Both the position numbers and the translations under genes were made by a program. A stretch of DNA of 64,000 nt from Uranotaenia lowii (Eukaryota; Arthropoda; Insecta; Diptera; Culicidae), in contig NC_073691.1 of NCBI RefSeq assembly GCF_029784155.1, positions 132,618,714 to 132,682,713 on the forward strand, in the 5' to 3' direction. The notes below the pieces were generated by a model, which saw only the letters and a list, made by a program, of their open reading frames with translations, did no database searches and was not told where the DNA came from. Of the stretch, positions 35,340 through 46,761 are shown piece by piece; the stretch's first letter is position 1, and every line of letters begins with the position of its first letter.

Positions 35340-36825
35340 AGATATAGTGCCTTTTTAACCCCTTATTCCCCTATATTTTGCAAACATTCCAGAAAAACAC
35401 TGATTCGAACCAGAGAATTTTGAATGAAAACCGACCTATCGTGTGTAATTTTTTCTGAGGAATCGAATGAAGGCTGTTCTGGCCTCCGCACGCTTCAGAA
35501 AATGGAGTTATGGCTGTTTTTACCCTCAATTCCCCTATATTTTTCAATTATTTCAGAAAAAAGCTTATTCGAACTTGAAAATTTTGAACCAAATGGGTTG
35601 TATTTTGTGTGATTTTTTCCGAGAAATCGAATGAATGCTGTTTGAGCCCCCGCACGCTTTGGAAAATGAAGTAATGGCTGTTTTACCCTTAACTCCCCTC
35701 AATTTTTCAAATTGTTTAGAAAAAGCATGTTCGGACTTGAAAATTTTGAATCTTTTGGGACGTATCTTGTTTGAGCTGTTTGAGCCATCGCACGCTTCGG
35801 AAAATGAAGTTATGGCTGTTTTTACCCTCAATTCCCCTACATTTTTCAATAATTTAAGAAAAAAGCATGTTCGGACTTGAAAAATTTGAACCAAATGGAA
35901 TAAATCCAATGTGATTTTTTTTGAGAAATCCAACGAAGCCTATTTGAGCCACCGCACGGATTAGGAACAAGAGTTATGGCTGTTTTACCCTTAATTGCCC
36001 AACATTTTTGAAATAGCTCAGAAAAAGCATGTTGAGACCAGATAATTATGAACCAAATGTAAAGTATTTTGTGGAGTTTTTTTTCCGAGGAATCGAATGA
36101 AGGCTGTTTGAGCCGCCGCACGCTTCGGAAAATGAAGTTATGGCTGTTTTACCTTCAATTCCCCTACATTTTTAAATTGTTAAGAAAACGCATGTTCGGA
36201 CTTGAAAATTTTGAATCTTTTGGGACGTATCTTGTGTAATTTTTTCCGAGGAATCCAATGGAGCCTGTTTGAGCCACCGCACGCTTTGTAAAATGGAGTT
36301 ATGGCTGTTTTTACCCTCAATTCCCCTACAGTTTTCAATGGTTTAAGAAAAAATCATGTTCGGACTTTAAAACTTTGAACCAAATGGGTTTTATCTTATG
36401 TAATTTTTTCCAAGGAATCCAACGAAGCCTATTTGAGCCACCGCATGGATTAGGAACAGAAGTTATGGCTGTTTTACCCTCAGTTTCCCTACATTTTTCA
36501 AATAGCTCAGAAAAAGCATGTTCGGACTTGAAAATTTTGAACCAAATGGAACGTATCATGTGTGGTTTTTTTCGGGGAATGCAACGAAGCCTATTTGACA
36601 CACCGCACACATCGGAAACAGAAGTTATGGCTGTTTTACCCTCAATTCCCTTTCATTTTTTCAAAAAGTTCAGAAAAACCATGATCGGACTTGGAAATTT
36701 TGAGCTAAACGATACTTATCTTATGCAATTTTTTCCGAGGAATCCAATGGAGTCTGTTTGAGCCACCGCACGCTTTGAAATAGTGAGTTATGGCTGTTTT
36801 TGCCCTCAATTCCCCTACATTTTTC
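35340..36825. repeat. Tandem ~162-bp satellite, left arm (about nine units)
   Basis: Units recur with the word GTTATGGCTGTTTT(T)ACCC near 35506, 35670, 35811, 35972, 36139, 36299, 36464, 36624 and 36788. The period is about 160-165 bp; the third unit is about 20 bp short. Each unit also carries GAGCCACCGCACG, CATGTTCGGACTTGAAAA and CAATTCCCCTACATTTTTC. Periods are not multiples of three and no frame is conserved, so it is not coding. Neighbouring units differ clearly from one another. Confidence 0.93.
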
Positions 36826-36835
36826 TGAAATCATT

Positions 36836-38420
36836 GAAAAATGTAGGGGAATCGAGGGTAAAAACAGCCATAACTCACTATTTCAAAGCGTGCGGTGGCT
36901 CAAACAGACTCCATTGGATTCCTCGGAAAAAATTACATAAGATAAGTCTCGTTTAGTTCAAAATTTTCAAGTCCGATCATGGTTTTTCTGATTTTTTTTA
37001 AAAATGAAAGGGAATTGAGGGTAAAACAGTCATAACTCCTGTTTCCGATGTGTGTGGTGTGTCATATAGGTTTCGTTGCATTCCCCGAAAAAAACCACAC
37101 ATGATACGTTCCATTTGGTTCAAAATTTTCGAGCCCGAACATGCTTTTTCTGAGCTATTTGAAAATGTAGGGAAATTGAGGGTAAAACAGCCATAACTTC
37201 TGTTTCTTATCCGTGCGGTGGCTCAAATAGGCTTCGTTGGATTCCTTGGAAAAAATTACACAAGATACAACCCATTTGGTTCAAAGTTTTAAAGTCCGAA
37301 CATGATTTTTTCTTAAACCATTGAAAACTGTAGGGGAATTGAGGGTAAAAACAGCCATAACTCAATTTTCCAAAGCGTGCGGTGGCTCAAACAGGCTCCA
37401 TTGGATTCCTCGGAAAAAATCACACAAGATACGTCCCAAAAGATTCAAAATTTTCAAGTCCGAACATGCGTTTTCTTAACAATTTGAAAATGTAGGGGAA
37501 TTGAAGGTAAAACAGCCATAACTTTATTTTCCGAAGCGTACGGCGGCTTAAACAGCCTTCATTCGATTCCTCGGAAAAAAACTCCACAAAATACTTTACA
37601 TTTGGTTCATAATTATCTGGTCTCAACATGCTTTTTCTGAGCTATTTCAAAAATGTTGGGCAATTAAGGGTAAAACAGCCATAACTCCTGTTCCTAATCC
37701 GTGCGGTGGTTCAAATAGGCTTCGTTGGATTCCTCAGAAAAAATCACATAGGATTTATTCCATTTGGTTCAAATTTTTCAAGTCCGAACATGCTTTTTTC
37801 TTAAATTATTGAAAAATGTAGGGGAATTGAGGGTAAAAACAGCAATAACTTCATTTTCCGAAGCGTGCGGTGGCTAAAACAGCCTTTATTGGATTCCTCG
37901 GAAAAAATTACACAAGATACGTCCCAAAAGATTCCAAATTTTCAAGTCCGAACATGCTTTTTCTTAACAATTTGAAAAATTGAGGGGAATTTAGGGTAAA
38001 ACAACCATAACATCCATTTTCCAAAGCGTGCGGAGGCTCAAACAGCATTCATTCGATTTCTCGGAAAAAATCACACAAAATACAACCCATTTGGTTCAAA
38101 ATTTTCAAGTTTGAATAAGCTTTTTTCTGAAATAATTGAAAAATATGTCTGTTTGAGCCACCGCACGCTTTGAAATAGTGAGTTATGGCTGTTTTTGCCC
38201 TCAATTCCCCTACATTTTTCTGAAATCATTGAAAAATGTAGGGGAATTGAGGGTAAAAACAGCCATAACTCCATTTTCTGAAGCGTGCAGAGGCCAGAAC
38301 AGCCTTCATTCGATTCCTCAGAAAAAATTACACACGATAGGTCGGTTTTCATTCAAAATTCTCTGGTTCGAATCAGTGTTTTTCTGGAATGTTTGCAAAA
38401 TATAGGGGAATAAGGGGTTA
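36836..38420. repeat. Tandem ~162-bp satellite, right arm (mirror copy)
   Basis: The same units occur in reverse order and complemented. Each unit matches its mirror partner much better than its neighbours. An extra ~100-bp piece (38150-38254) repeats the segment at 36753-36857, including the palindrome centre, in direct orientation, so a second hairpin centre exists near 38228. Confidence 0.92.
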
Positions 38421-38591
38421 AAAAGGCACTATATCTCCTTTCGCAAGCTTGTACGGCGTTTGAAACTATGTCCAATCTAATTTCCGGAAATTTTCACAAA
38501 AGGAAAGTATATTTTCATAGATTTGGGTCATGTAGCACGAAAGATATTGAATTTCTTCGCGGTTTGTACACTTTTTCCCCATTGTGGAATG

Positions 38592-39849
38592 GTTCTATGG
38601 AAAAAAGTTCGAACATTTGAAGACTATTAATTTTGCACTGAAACTTGAAACCTCATATACAAAACTAGAGGTGTTTTATTTGAAACCACATAACTTAGAC
38701 ACCGGTAGTCTGATTGCAGAGAAATTTGTTATTTGGGACCGCGAATGCTTAAGATAGGGTAACAAACCACTCCTACATGGAGGAGGCTGTCATACAAAAT
38801 TTACGTAAAATATGATGCAACTCGAAAAATTTTCAAGGGGTTTTGATTTAAATTGTGTTTTGCTGTTCTGAATAAGACATCTCTGTTTTCGAATCATTCT
38901 CATTGCATTTTGCATGGAAAACAGTTTTGACATAACATAAATGATTTAATGTGAAGTCTAACATTAACTCTCATGCAATACTAGAAAAAAAAAATCGATT
39001 CAAGTCAACAATCAATTTGCGAAGTGTAAAATTGCAGTTATTTTGGGCTATGGCATTATCGTGACGGAATGCAACCACATTCCAAAATTAACCGAAGGCA
39101 AATCGCTTGTTTACTTTCCGCCAGACTAAGTTCATTGGGGCATGTACCAAAAGTTCCTGGAAGGACTGTATCTGAAATTGCCGTGCATTGTAGCTTATTT
39201 CAACGAATAAATCAATGCGGTCAGCCACTTTCAAGATTAACTTAAAATTTTATGATACAGTAAAGCTTGTTTTCCTGTATTTGACAAATATAGATATGGT
39301 TTTGTGGAATTTTTGTTTGAATAATTCAGTTTGCTAGTCAATAAAAGAATAAGCAAGGCTTGTAGGTATCATCTGAAGAAAATCTGCATAACTAAGGATA
39401 TTTAGTTCAAGTCAAGTGTTCCAATATTTCAAATCAGAAAACCGAAGACATTTTAGATTTCAAATACGAGCGAGTATTTCAACTGATTGAACAGTATTTT
39501 TGTTTTCGTTCCCAAAACATACAAGCACTGTCGTTCAGCAAGAATGAAATTTCGAGAAGCAAATCAGTGCTCCATGGTATCAACCAACTGTTTGATTAGA
39601 CAAAAACCCAAAGCTTTCATCATCACCAATCGATCCCAACCACTCACAAACATCCAACCAATCGAGTGAGGTCCTACTTCCTCACGCACCAGATTCATTC
39701 TTTGAAATCGAAACCAGTATGTGATTGATTACAGAGCAAATGTGGATGATGTTTGCCAGAGCGGAATTCCCTGTGATGTTGTCTGTCTTAATCTAACTCG
39801 ATAGAGACGTTATATCTGAGAGCATTTCTGATCTGGCCTGGTCTTGCAG
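38592..39849. other. Non-coding stretch
   Basis: No supported gene. A short open frame at 39487-39669 has no recognisable domain. Confidence 0.5.
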
Positions 39850-39993
39850 CTCAATCCTTACTGGGGCTCCGTCTTCAAACCCTCCAAAAGGTTCGAAGAA
39901 GCATTCGACGAACAATCCAAGACTTATTGGCACCAGCCATCCAAAACAAGCAGCAGCACCGAGATTGCTTCCATTATTGGCTTCGGTCGATAG
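39850..39993 (+). CDS. Candidate terminal exon of an unknown host gene
   Basis: An acceptor-like CTGGTCTTGCAG precedes an open 47-codon stretch (LNPYWGSVFKPSKRFEEAF at the start, EIASIIGFGR at the end) with a strong preference for C/G in third positions (TAC, GGC, TCC, GTC, TTC). This differs from the AT-rich surroundings and looks like host coding bias. No upstream exon is identified and I do not recognise the protein. A second open frame overlaps it to 40112. It could be a gene remnant. Confidence 0.35.
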   Translation, partial: LNPYWGSVFKPSKRFEEAFDEQSKTYWHQPSKTSSSTEIASIIGFGR

Positions 39994-40676
39994 ATGAAGT
40001 TCATTACTTATTCACAATGAAATGTGAGCTCACACTTCCAGATCCTGTTCCGGGAAAGTACAATCGAAATCTCAATGGGGATCGTTGGATGCTGGAGCCA
40101 AAAGATGGGTAGCTATTTCGTTAGTGAATTAGTGGCTACATTGGGATGACCATAGCCAAAATATATGCTATTATTAGTTTTGCTATTCGTTTTTGTGGTT
40201 TGAATCGATGATCTAAAAATCTGGAACGAATACTGTTATTTTATGTTTTTCAAGGTATTCAATAGTATTAAATTTTGGTTTGAATAAGCAAGTTAAATTA
40301 TTAACAAATCTGGGTTTAAACAACTATAAATAATTTATTCTACCGTGTCTTACAACTTGAACTGTTGCATCTGCAAATCTGAAATGAAATCAATTGGAAA
40401 TATTTCACTAGCGAATGGTAAATAATGTGCAACTAGAGTCCAGGGGTGTTATACTCCTTAAAACAGCTTAATGTGTCCTGTCAGACAGCACAAAATGAAC
40501 GCAAGTTTTCTAAAACTGCACACACAGCGATAGAACGTCTACTTCTTGCTCTCTTACCGCGCACGATAATCAAATTTCCATACAATGATTAAAAACGCAA
40601 TGAGCTGAATTAATCTGGCTCAAATTTGTGTGGGATGATTTTTACAACATTTTTTTTTTCAACACGACACCCCCTT

Positions 40677-41508
40677 GATTGGTGCATTTAGGTGAAAAAA
40701 AAAAGACTTTCTGAAAGTTTCAGGTCATTTGGCAGAAGCACAGCTGGCGCAAAGGACTTGAAACTTGTATGGAGATTTTCGGCAGAATATATGAAAAATC
40801 GACATACTATCACTCTTTGTGTTCTAAAATATGTTTCCAGTATGCTAGAAACCTCAGAATTTCAGGAATTGTAGTAAACAATTACAAACAAGATTTTTAA
40901 AGATTGTGACGCAATACGATTTGACTGTGATAAGTTTTTTGCAATTTTATGCGATTTTTTTTCGCATTTCATCGATATATCGTGAACGGTGTATAGGTGG
41001 ATTGTTTTATTAGTAAAAGTAGTATCGAATTGTCATATAATGAGAATAACGATTTCCACTCAGTAATAATGAATGCAAGAAGGTTTTAATGCCCCACAAT
41101 AATGTTTTTCAGAGATTTTTTCGCAACTTTGCCGAGGACACAAACTTTCTATTTGTTATTCTCATTGTGTGACGATGCGATCAAGTTAGTGCGATTATTA
41201 GCCTATACACCGTGTTCGCGAAAAAAAATCACACATTCAATTGCGGATAACTCATCACAGTCAACTCGTATCGCGTGACAATCTTCTACAAACTTGTTCG
41301 TCGTTGTTTGAACTACAATTCCTGAAATTCTGTGCTTTCTAGCACACTAGAAACATATTTTAGAACACAAAGAGTGAAAGTTGGTCGATTTTTCGTACAT
41401 TCTGCCGAAAATCTTCATACAAATTTTAAGTCCTTTGCGCCAGCTCGTGCTTCTGCCAAATGACCTGAAACTTTTAGAAAGTCATTTTTTCACCTAAAGG
41501 CACCAACA
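40677..41508. mobile_element. Fold-back element with ~390-bp arms
   Basis: The left arm (about 40677-41066) and right arm (about 41137-41508) are inverted copies with noticeable divergence. Outer ends read TTGGTGCATTTAGGTGAAAA and the complement of TTGGTGCCTTTAGGTGAAAA. About 70 bp separates the arms. No clear target duplication or ORF. It is unrelated in sequence to the larger palindrome. Confidence 0.8.
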
Positions 41509-41639
41509 GCGTGGAATATAAGATTTTTTTTTTGTTATGGGCCAGTCTAGAGCTGATCCACTCTGCACAATGTGCTGCTCAATGAGAAAACTGACTTCTG
41601 AAATTTGCCAAACTCTCTGCTTTATCATATTTTTACTGG

Positions 41640-42204
41640 TTTAAGTTCCCGCGCCGATCCTCCGGTGCATAGGGCCGGGGTAAAAGACCTCCACTGTTGA
41701 CGATGCGGAGCCAGCGTCTTCACCAGGTCCCAGTCAAGACTCTCGTCGAGAGTTCGTACTTCGGCGGTTAGGATTCACCGCCATGAGTTTCTGGGAGTGC
41801 CTCTCCTTCGATGTTCCTCTGGATTCCATTCAAGTGCCTCTCTGCAAATCTCTTTCTCATCTCTTCGCAGCGTGTGTCCAATCCATCTCCACTTACGCTC
41901 CCGAATCTCGATTTCTAGCTTCCTTTGATGACACCGGCGATGTAATTCCTCATTTGAGATCCAATTGCCAGGCCACCAAGCGCGGAAGATACTCCGCAGG
42001 CAGCGATTCACAAATACTTGCAGTTTTCGCGTCGTCACCAAATATGTGCACCAAGTTTCTCAACCGTTCAGCAATACAGATTTGACGTTTGAGTTGAAGA
42101 TTCGGATATTCGTTCGTAGAGAGATCTGGCGTAACCGCCAGATGTTTCGGAAACTCGCAAACGAAAAATCGGGCCTTACTGATCCGGGTTTCGAAGCCTT
42201 TTCT
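41640..42204 (-). pseudogene. RTE-like retrotransposon, C-terminal fragment
   Basis: The minus strand reads FASFRNIWRLRQISLRT, TNIRIFNSNVKSVLL, then KLQVFVNRCLRSIF and KWRWIGHTLRRDEKEICREA with WNPEEHRRRGTPRNSW, ending in SLDWDLVKTLAPHRQQW after a frameshift. This C-terminal pattern (WIGHTLRR, ALEWNP) is typical of RTE-clade ORFs. At least one stop and one frameshift are present. It is cut at its upstream side by a hAT end at 42206. Confidence 0.75.
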
Positions 42205-42205
42205 G

Positions 42206-42355
42206 CAGTGTTCGGCACAAAAACGTTAATCCGCTAATCGCTAGTTAGTCCGATAACTTTTTTTAGCGGTTTAATTTTGCCGCTAAATTTTGATCGAGCT
42301 AGCGAATTAAAAAGTTCCGCTATTTTTTGGTTCCGCTAAATGAAGACCGCTAACT
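42206..42355 (+). mobile_element. Partial hAT end related to the MITE at 21791
   Basis: CAGTGTTCGGCAC, CGCTAATCGCTAGTTAGTCCG and further GCTAA/TTAGC words match the left end of the 21791-22221 MITE. No matching right end or target duplication was found, so it is a truncated element and the given end is approximate. Confidence 0.6.
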
Positions 42356-43139
42356 TTCATTTACTTGTTTCAAATTCACGAATTATTACTGATAGAAGAA
42401 AACTTTTTGTCGTTTGACAAAATAAGGAGACATCGGGTATCATTCTTACACCAATATGCGCTTCAAGTGAAAGTGGTCACTTTGAATGGTCTCAGGGCAG
42501 GAATGCTTCATACAGATTTACTTTTTTTTTCTCTTTTAGTACTTTTTTTTCTCAACATTCTTGGAAAAAGAATTCAAGAAATATAGTTAAACAGTATTAA
42601 ACTATTTTAAACATCCTTCATGTAATTCATAGCTAGAAGGTCAACTTTTCGATACTGTTTTTTGCCTGCAAAAGTACAGTCCACGGCCTACTTGATCAAT
42701 ATTTTACGTGACTTTAGCATGGTCGTCCACATGAGATGATTTGTTGAAATGTGCTTTTTAGGTTAATCGATGGATTTTCAAAGGCTTTTCCAAATTTTCA
42801 AGTTTTTTTTTATTTTATATTTCAACGTTACCATCCCTCCGGGCAAGTCTCGTTAAATACATATACGAATCGTGCTGGAAAAATGACCTTATCACCTCTT
42901 ATCTTACAACTTCGATTCTCAACCTCCCCGTGATGCTGGCTGGGATGCGAGCAACCTTAGCAGAGATCGGATACCCAACCCAACTTCAAGTCAGGGACGG
43001 AGTGTAATAACGTTCTGGTGGTGTTCGGGACCCAAAACAGCAACACCACAAGGTCCTGCTGCGAAATAGTGGAGTTGGCTGCGAGCCTTGCGAGCACGTG
43101 ACTGTAAAAAAATACAAGCAACGAACAATGAACAACAAA
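42356..43139. other. Non-coding stretch
   Basis: No supported gene or element boundary. Confidence 0.5.
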
Positions 43140-45035
43140 TTTCGGATGGAAATCGGCAAAGACCCATGCGACGGAAATGGACCATCGATTGGAAACTTGA
43201 AAAATGGAACTCCCGATCTCTAAATTTCATGAACAGTACCCACGTGCTCTCCAACGGATTGAAGAGCTGGAAATTCGACATCGTAGCGCTGCAGCTGGAA
43301 GGGCTCCACAGTAAAAACGTTCCGAGAAGGTCATATCTACCAGAGCTGCGGCGACACACATGGGTTTGGAACCACTTTTAAGTGATGTGGAAGATAAAGA
43401 AGCGCGTGATTAGGTGGTGCGGTCGACCCACGAATGAAGATCGTCCTCGGGGATTTTAACGCTCAGGTCGGCAAGGAGAAAGAATTCAAACCTACAATTG
43501 GAAGATTCAGCGCGCACCAGCTGACCGAGAAAAACGGCCTCAGACTGATAGATTACGCCGCCTCCAAACGCCAAACATGACGGAACGACTGGTTCGACGA
43601 GGAGTGTAGAAGGGTAATGGACGAAGAGAATACCCGGCCGGCAGTAGTGCAAAGAAATACCTGTCGAAATGTGGAAAATCACCGACAGCGGAAATGGTAG
43701 CGAGTCCGAAATTTTCAGGAGAAAAAACACCGCCTGGAGGAGCAGGAGCTCGAGGAGCAAGAGCAGCTACTTCGTTCCCAAGGAACACGAAAGTTCTAAC
43801 AGGAACTCAAGGCATTCCGCAGAGGCTGCAAGCCGAAATGTTTTGGGATAAGGACGGGGGAATAATGACGGACAATCGTGGAGTGATCAAAAGTTGGAAG
43901 CGGCACTTCGTTGAACACCTGCAGCACATGCAGAATACAAAGACGGTGGGGAAAGCATCGCCAGCGAAGTCTAGGATACCATTAAGTTGAATAGCAACAA
44001 GTCGGCTGGGAAGGATAGAATTGCGGCTGAACTCATCAAAATAGGCCCGGACAAATAGACTGATTGCCTACATCGGTTGATGGTTCGGATTTGTGACTCA
44101 GAGCAGCTATCGAAAGAGTGAAGGAGAGGGTAACATGCTCCATCTACAAGGAGGGCGACTAATTGGACTGTTAGAACTACCGAACGATCACTGTTCTAAA
44201 TACTACCTACAAAGTGTTGTTCCGAATCGTTCTCCGACGCCTAACGCCACAAGTAAACAGATTTGTGGGAAGTCCTCGGCTTCATGGAGGGGCGGTCTAC
44301 GACGGACCAAATCTTCACACTACGGCAAACCCTCCAAAAATGCCGTGAACAGAAAGTCCCTACGCACCATCTAGTCATCGACTTCAAAGCCGCATACGAC
44401 ACGATCATCCATGACGAGCTATGGAAAACCATGGACGAGAACGGCTTTTCCGGAAAGCTGATTAGACTGATGATGGATGGAACGCAGTCCTGTGTGCGGA
44501 TTTCTAGTAAATTATCGAACTCACGCAGGGGGCTTCGACAAGGCAATGGTCAATCTTGCACGATGTTTAACATGGCGCTAGAAGGAGTTATTCGACGAGC
44601 GTAGGGCGAAATGCGGGGCACGATATTCAACACATCCAATCAACTGATCTGCTTTGCCGACGACATTGGCAGATCATCTGCGGCGGTGGAGGAAATTTAC
44701 CTTCAACTGAATCGCGAAGGTAGGATTGGGTTAATGATTAATACGTCCAAGACGAAGTAAATGCTGGCCTGCAGATCCGAGATCGACCTAGCCCGATTGT
44801 CCAGTAATAACAAGGTCAAGATTGACGGCGACGAGCTGGAGATAATCGAAGGCTTGGTCTATCTGTGGAGGCGAAGCATGAACCACGAATTCGCTCGACT
44901 CTACGGCGAACCCAATATCCAGAAGGTGGCGAAGGATGGTCGGATGCGCTGGGCCGAGCATGTTGCGGGAATGCCAGATGACAGTCAAATAGGTGTTCGC
45001 TACGAGTGCGGTAGGAACGAGCGAGGTGGTTAAAA
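43140..45035 (+). pseudogene. Non-LTR retrotransposon ORF2 pseudogene (GLRQG-type RT)
   Basis: Plus-strand pieces in three frames follow the order of an ORF2: MKIVLGDFNAQVGKE (endonuclease, about 43430), NDWFDEECRRVMDEE (about 43590), VTCSIYKEGD (about 44130), GGAVYDG/FMEGRSTTDQIFTLR (about 44280), LVIDFKAAYDTI (about 44370), GLRQGNGQSCTMFNMALE (about 44530), a decayed FADD region (CFADDIGRS, about 44650) and a C-terminus WAEHVAGMPDD (about 44955). Frameshifts, stops and a deletion between endonuclease and linker make it dead. The same type is seen at 5655-6320. The clade is not assigned. Confidence 0.8.
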
Positions 45036-45797
45036 CAAGTGGAGCGTGATATGGTGAATGTGAAAGAAAAAACTGGAATGACAACATCACTTTGTTTCAA
45101 AATCTGTTGCACAAACATTTGTATAACTTTGCTCCTTCTCGAGCGATAATAACCAATTATACAATCAATAAAAGTTTATAAAAAAGGCTATCGTAGTAAG
45201 AAAAAACATATGACAATGTTTTTTGCTTATTTACTGCTCATTTTTAACTTTCAACTTGAAAGTAAATTTTCTGCACTGTATAACAACGTGCCAATTTTAC
45301 AAAACCATACAAGAGAGGTATTTGAAAATGAAGGATGCACGGTGAAAACTCCTTTTTGTTCTAAATTTAACGGGATTATGCATTTCGGTATTTGTTTTGC
45401 ATACCCTTGATGTGGACATTCGTCTCTTCTGAATATTCAAAATATATTACTTTTTTGTCGTAACTCGTATCATATGATCGTTTGCAACAGAAAGTATGTA
45501 ATAAGGTCTAGATCAATAAAAAAAATTAGTACAATCGGTGCATGTGCATGAAATTAGGACCAAAGTGGATTTATCAGTGTTTTAAGGGAGATTTAGCGAC
45601 CTCTTGAAGTTAATCAAATGAGCTGAAATTTGACATGAGGACTTCTGGCAGGCTGAAGAACGATTTTCACCCTTATGTATTCGTAATGTAGATCAATTTT
45701 ACACTAATGCATGTTTTAAGTTAAAAAAAAACTACAATCTGATGCAGGGTTTAAAATGGGCAAACCATTATAATTTGCACCATGAAGAATGACTTAC
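45036..45797. other. Proximal part of the receptor gene's first coding intron
   Basis: The splice donor GTAAGT lies at 45792-45797 on the minus strand, so this stretch and whatever follows to the left is intronic. No gene is seen within it. Confidence 0.7.
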
Positions 45798-46174
45798 CTT
45801 AGTTTCCTATTTTTGTGCACCGATATGATAACTAGTGCATTCCCTAACACAGCCCCGATGATGATAGATCCGAAGATTAAACTTTTCATACAGAGGATGG
45901 CAACATCGGTGACCTGGTCGTCCCCAACGTCGCTGCCACCCAGTTCAAGGTCATGGTTTCCGGTCCGGTTGCCGGCAGATGTTCCGGAAGCATCCCCTCC
46001 AGAGGACAAATTGCCAAAGGTAATCATCATGTCCAGCATGATTCCGCCGGTGGTTGTGCCGCCAACAGCTGCAGTAGACTCAGTAGTAGTAGTAGTGGAC
46101 ACTTGGGAGGGACCTGACGGCTGCTCTTGCTTCTGCACCATTTGCGCACCGGCAAGCATCGCTCTGAGGGCCAT
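45798..46174 (-). CDS. Octbeta2R: Biogenic-amine GPCR (octopamine beta-receptor-like), first coding exon
   Basis: Minus-strand exon of 125 full codons plus two bases. Start chosen at ATG 46174 (MALRAM); the codon just upstream is TTG, with no in-frame ATG before it. A ~90-residue extracellular N-terminus rich in Ser, Thr and Gly carries two N-glycosylation sequons (NLS, NRT). Then comes the first transmembrane helix with the class A signature GNALVIISVHKNRKLR, the diagnostic start of octopamine beta receptors, which are Gs/cAMP-coupled plasma-membrane receptors (family knowledge). The exon ends in AG followed by GTAAGT, a consensus donor, in phase 2. The remaining helices are not in the window. 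A close relative among amine receptors cannot be excluded. Confidence 0.75.
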
Positions 46175-46761
46175 CAATTAGAGCCAACCAACCCCCTGAT
46201 GCGACCGACTCTGGTTGATTGCCATTGAATAATGCTCATTTATTATAACTACACTCACTTACAAATACACCCACACACACTAACACTCCCTCAGGCCTCC
46301 CGAACCCCCCTCTTGGCAGCACAACTTTCGAACTTTTGTCACACTGAACAACCCCCAGCAGGGCAATTTAGCCGTAAATCAACGACGATGCCCACACATC
46401 TACTAACACACGTACTACACACTCACAAGCTAACTCGACTTAATTGGTGGTACACCCTGTCGGGTTGATTTTCTTATTGATTGCTTTCTTTTCACTGTCG
46501 ACCTTTTTTCACACGGACGTCGATTTTCTGCTTGGATACTTTTTTTCACCCCAACTCACTTCATCATGATTCAAGATTAGACTTTTTAGCACACTAATTA
46601 TACGGGTAATCGAATTATTACATTTCTTATAGCAATTCTGCCATGCTGGCTGGTTGCTTGTTATCCCTATTGGTTCGATTGCTTCTTTTCCGTTTTGAGC
46701 AATTGTAGAGAAATGTGCTTAATATCACTTCAACAAGAAGCTATTTAGTTTGGGGACTCAC
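46175..46761 (-). other. Receptor 5'UTR/intron region
   Basis: Between the first coding exon and the upstream probable UTR exon. A possible acceptor CAACCCGACAG lies near 46455-46465 on the minus strand; the exact start of the coding exon's 5'UTR is uncertain. Confidence 0.4.

Larger units (their letters stand above)
35189..38586. mobile_element. Giant fold-back palindrome with satellite-built arms and CACAATG termini
   Basis: Left arm 35189-36825 and right arm 36836-38586 are reverse complements with only scattered mismatches, joined by a 10-base loop. The outermost bases are CACAATGGGG and its complement, flanked by the direct repeat GAATG (35184-35188 and 38587-38591). CACAATG ends with 5-bp duplications are the Transib pattern (family knowledge); long arms made of subrepeats recall Foldback elements. 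No transposase is present. Transcription would give a hairpin of more than 1.6 kb. Confidence 0.85.

Noticed and set aside
35340..38420. CRISPR-like or protein-coding repeat array
   Set aside because: Units are ~162 bp, contiguous without spacers, not a multiple of three, and the context is insect DNA.
35189..38586. Full V(D)J-type signal (heptamer plus nonamer) at the palindrome ends
   Set aside because: The heptamer-like CACAATG is clear, but no convincing nonamer at a 12- or 23-base spacing could be picked out by eye.
46175..46177. TTG as start codon of the receptor exon
   Set aside because: Eukaryotic initiation favours the immediately following ATG at 46174.
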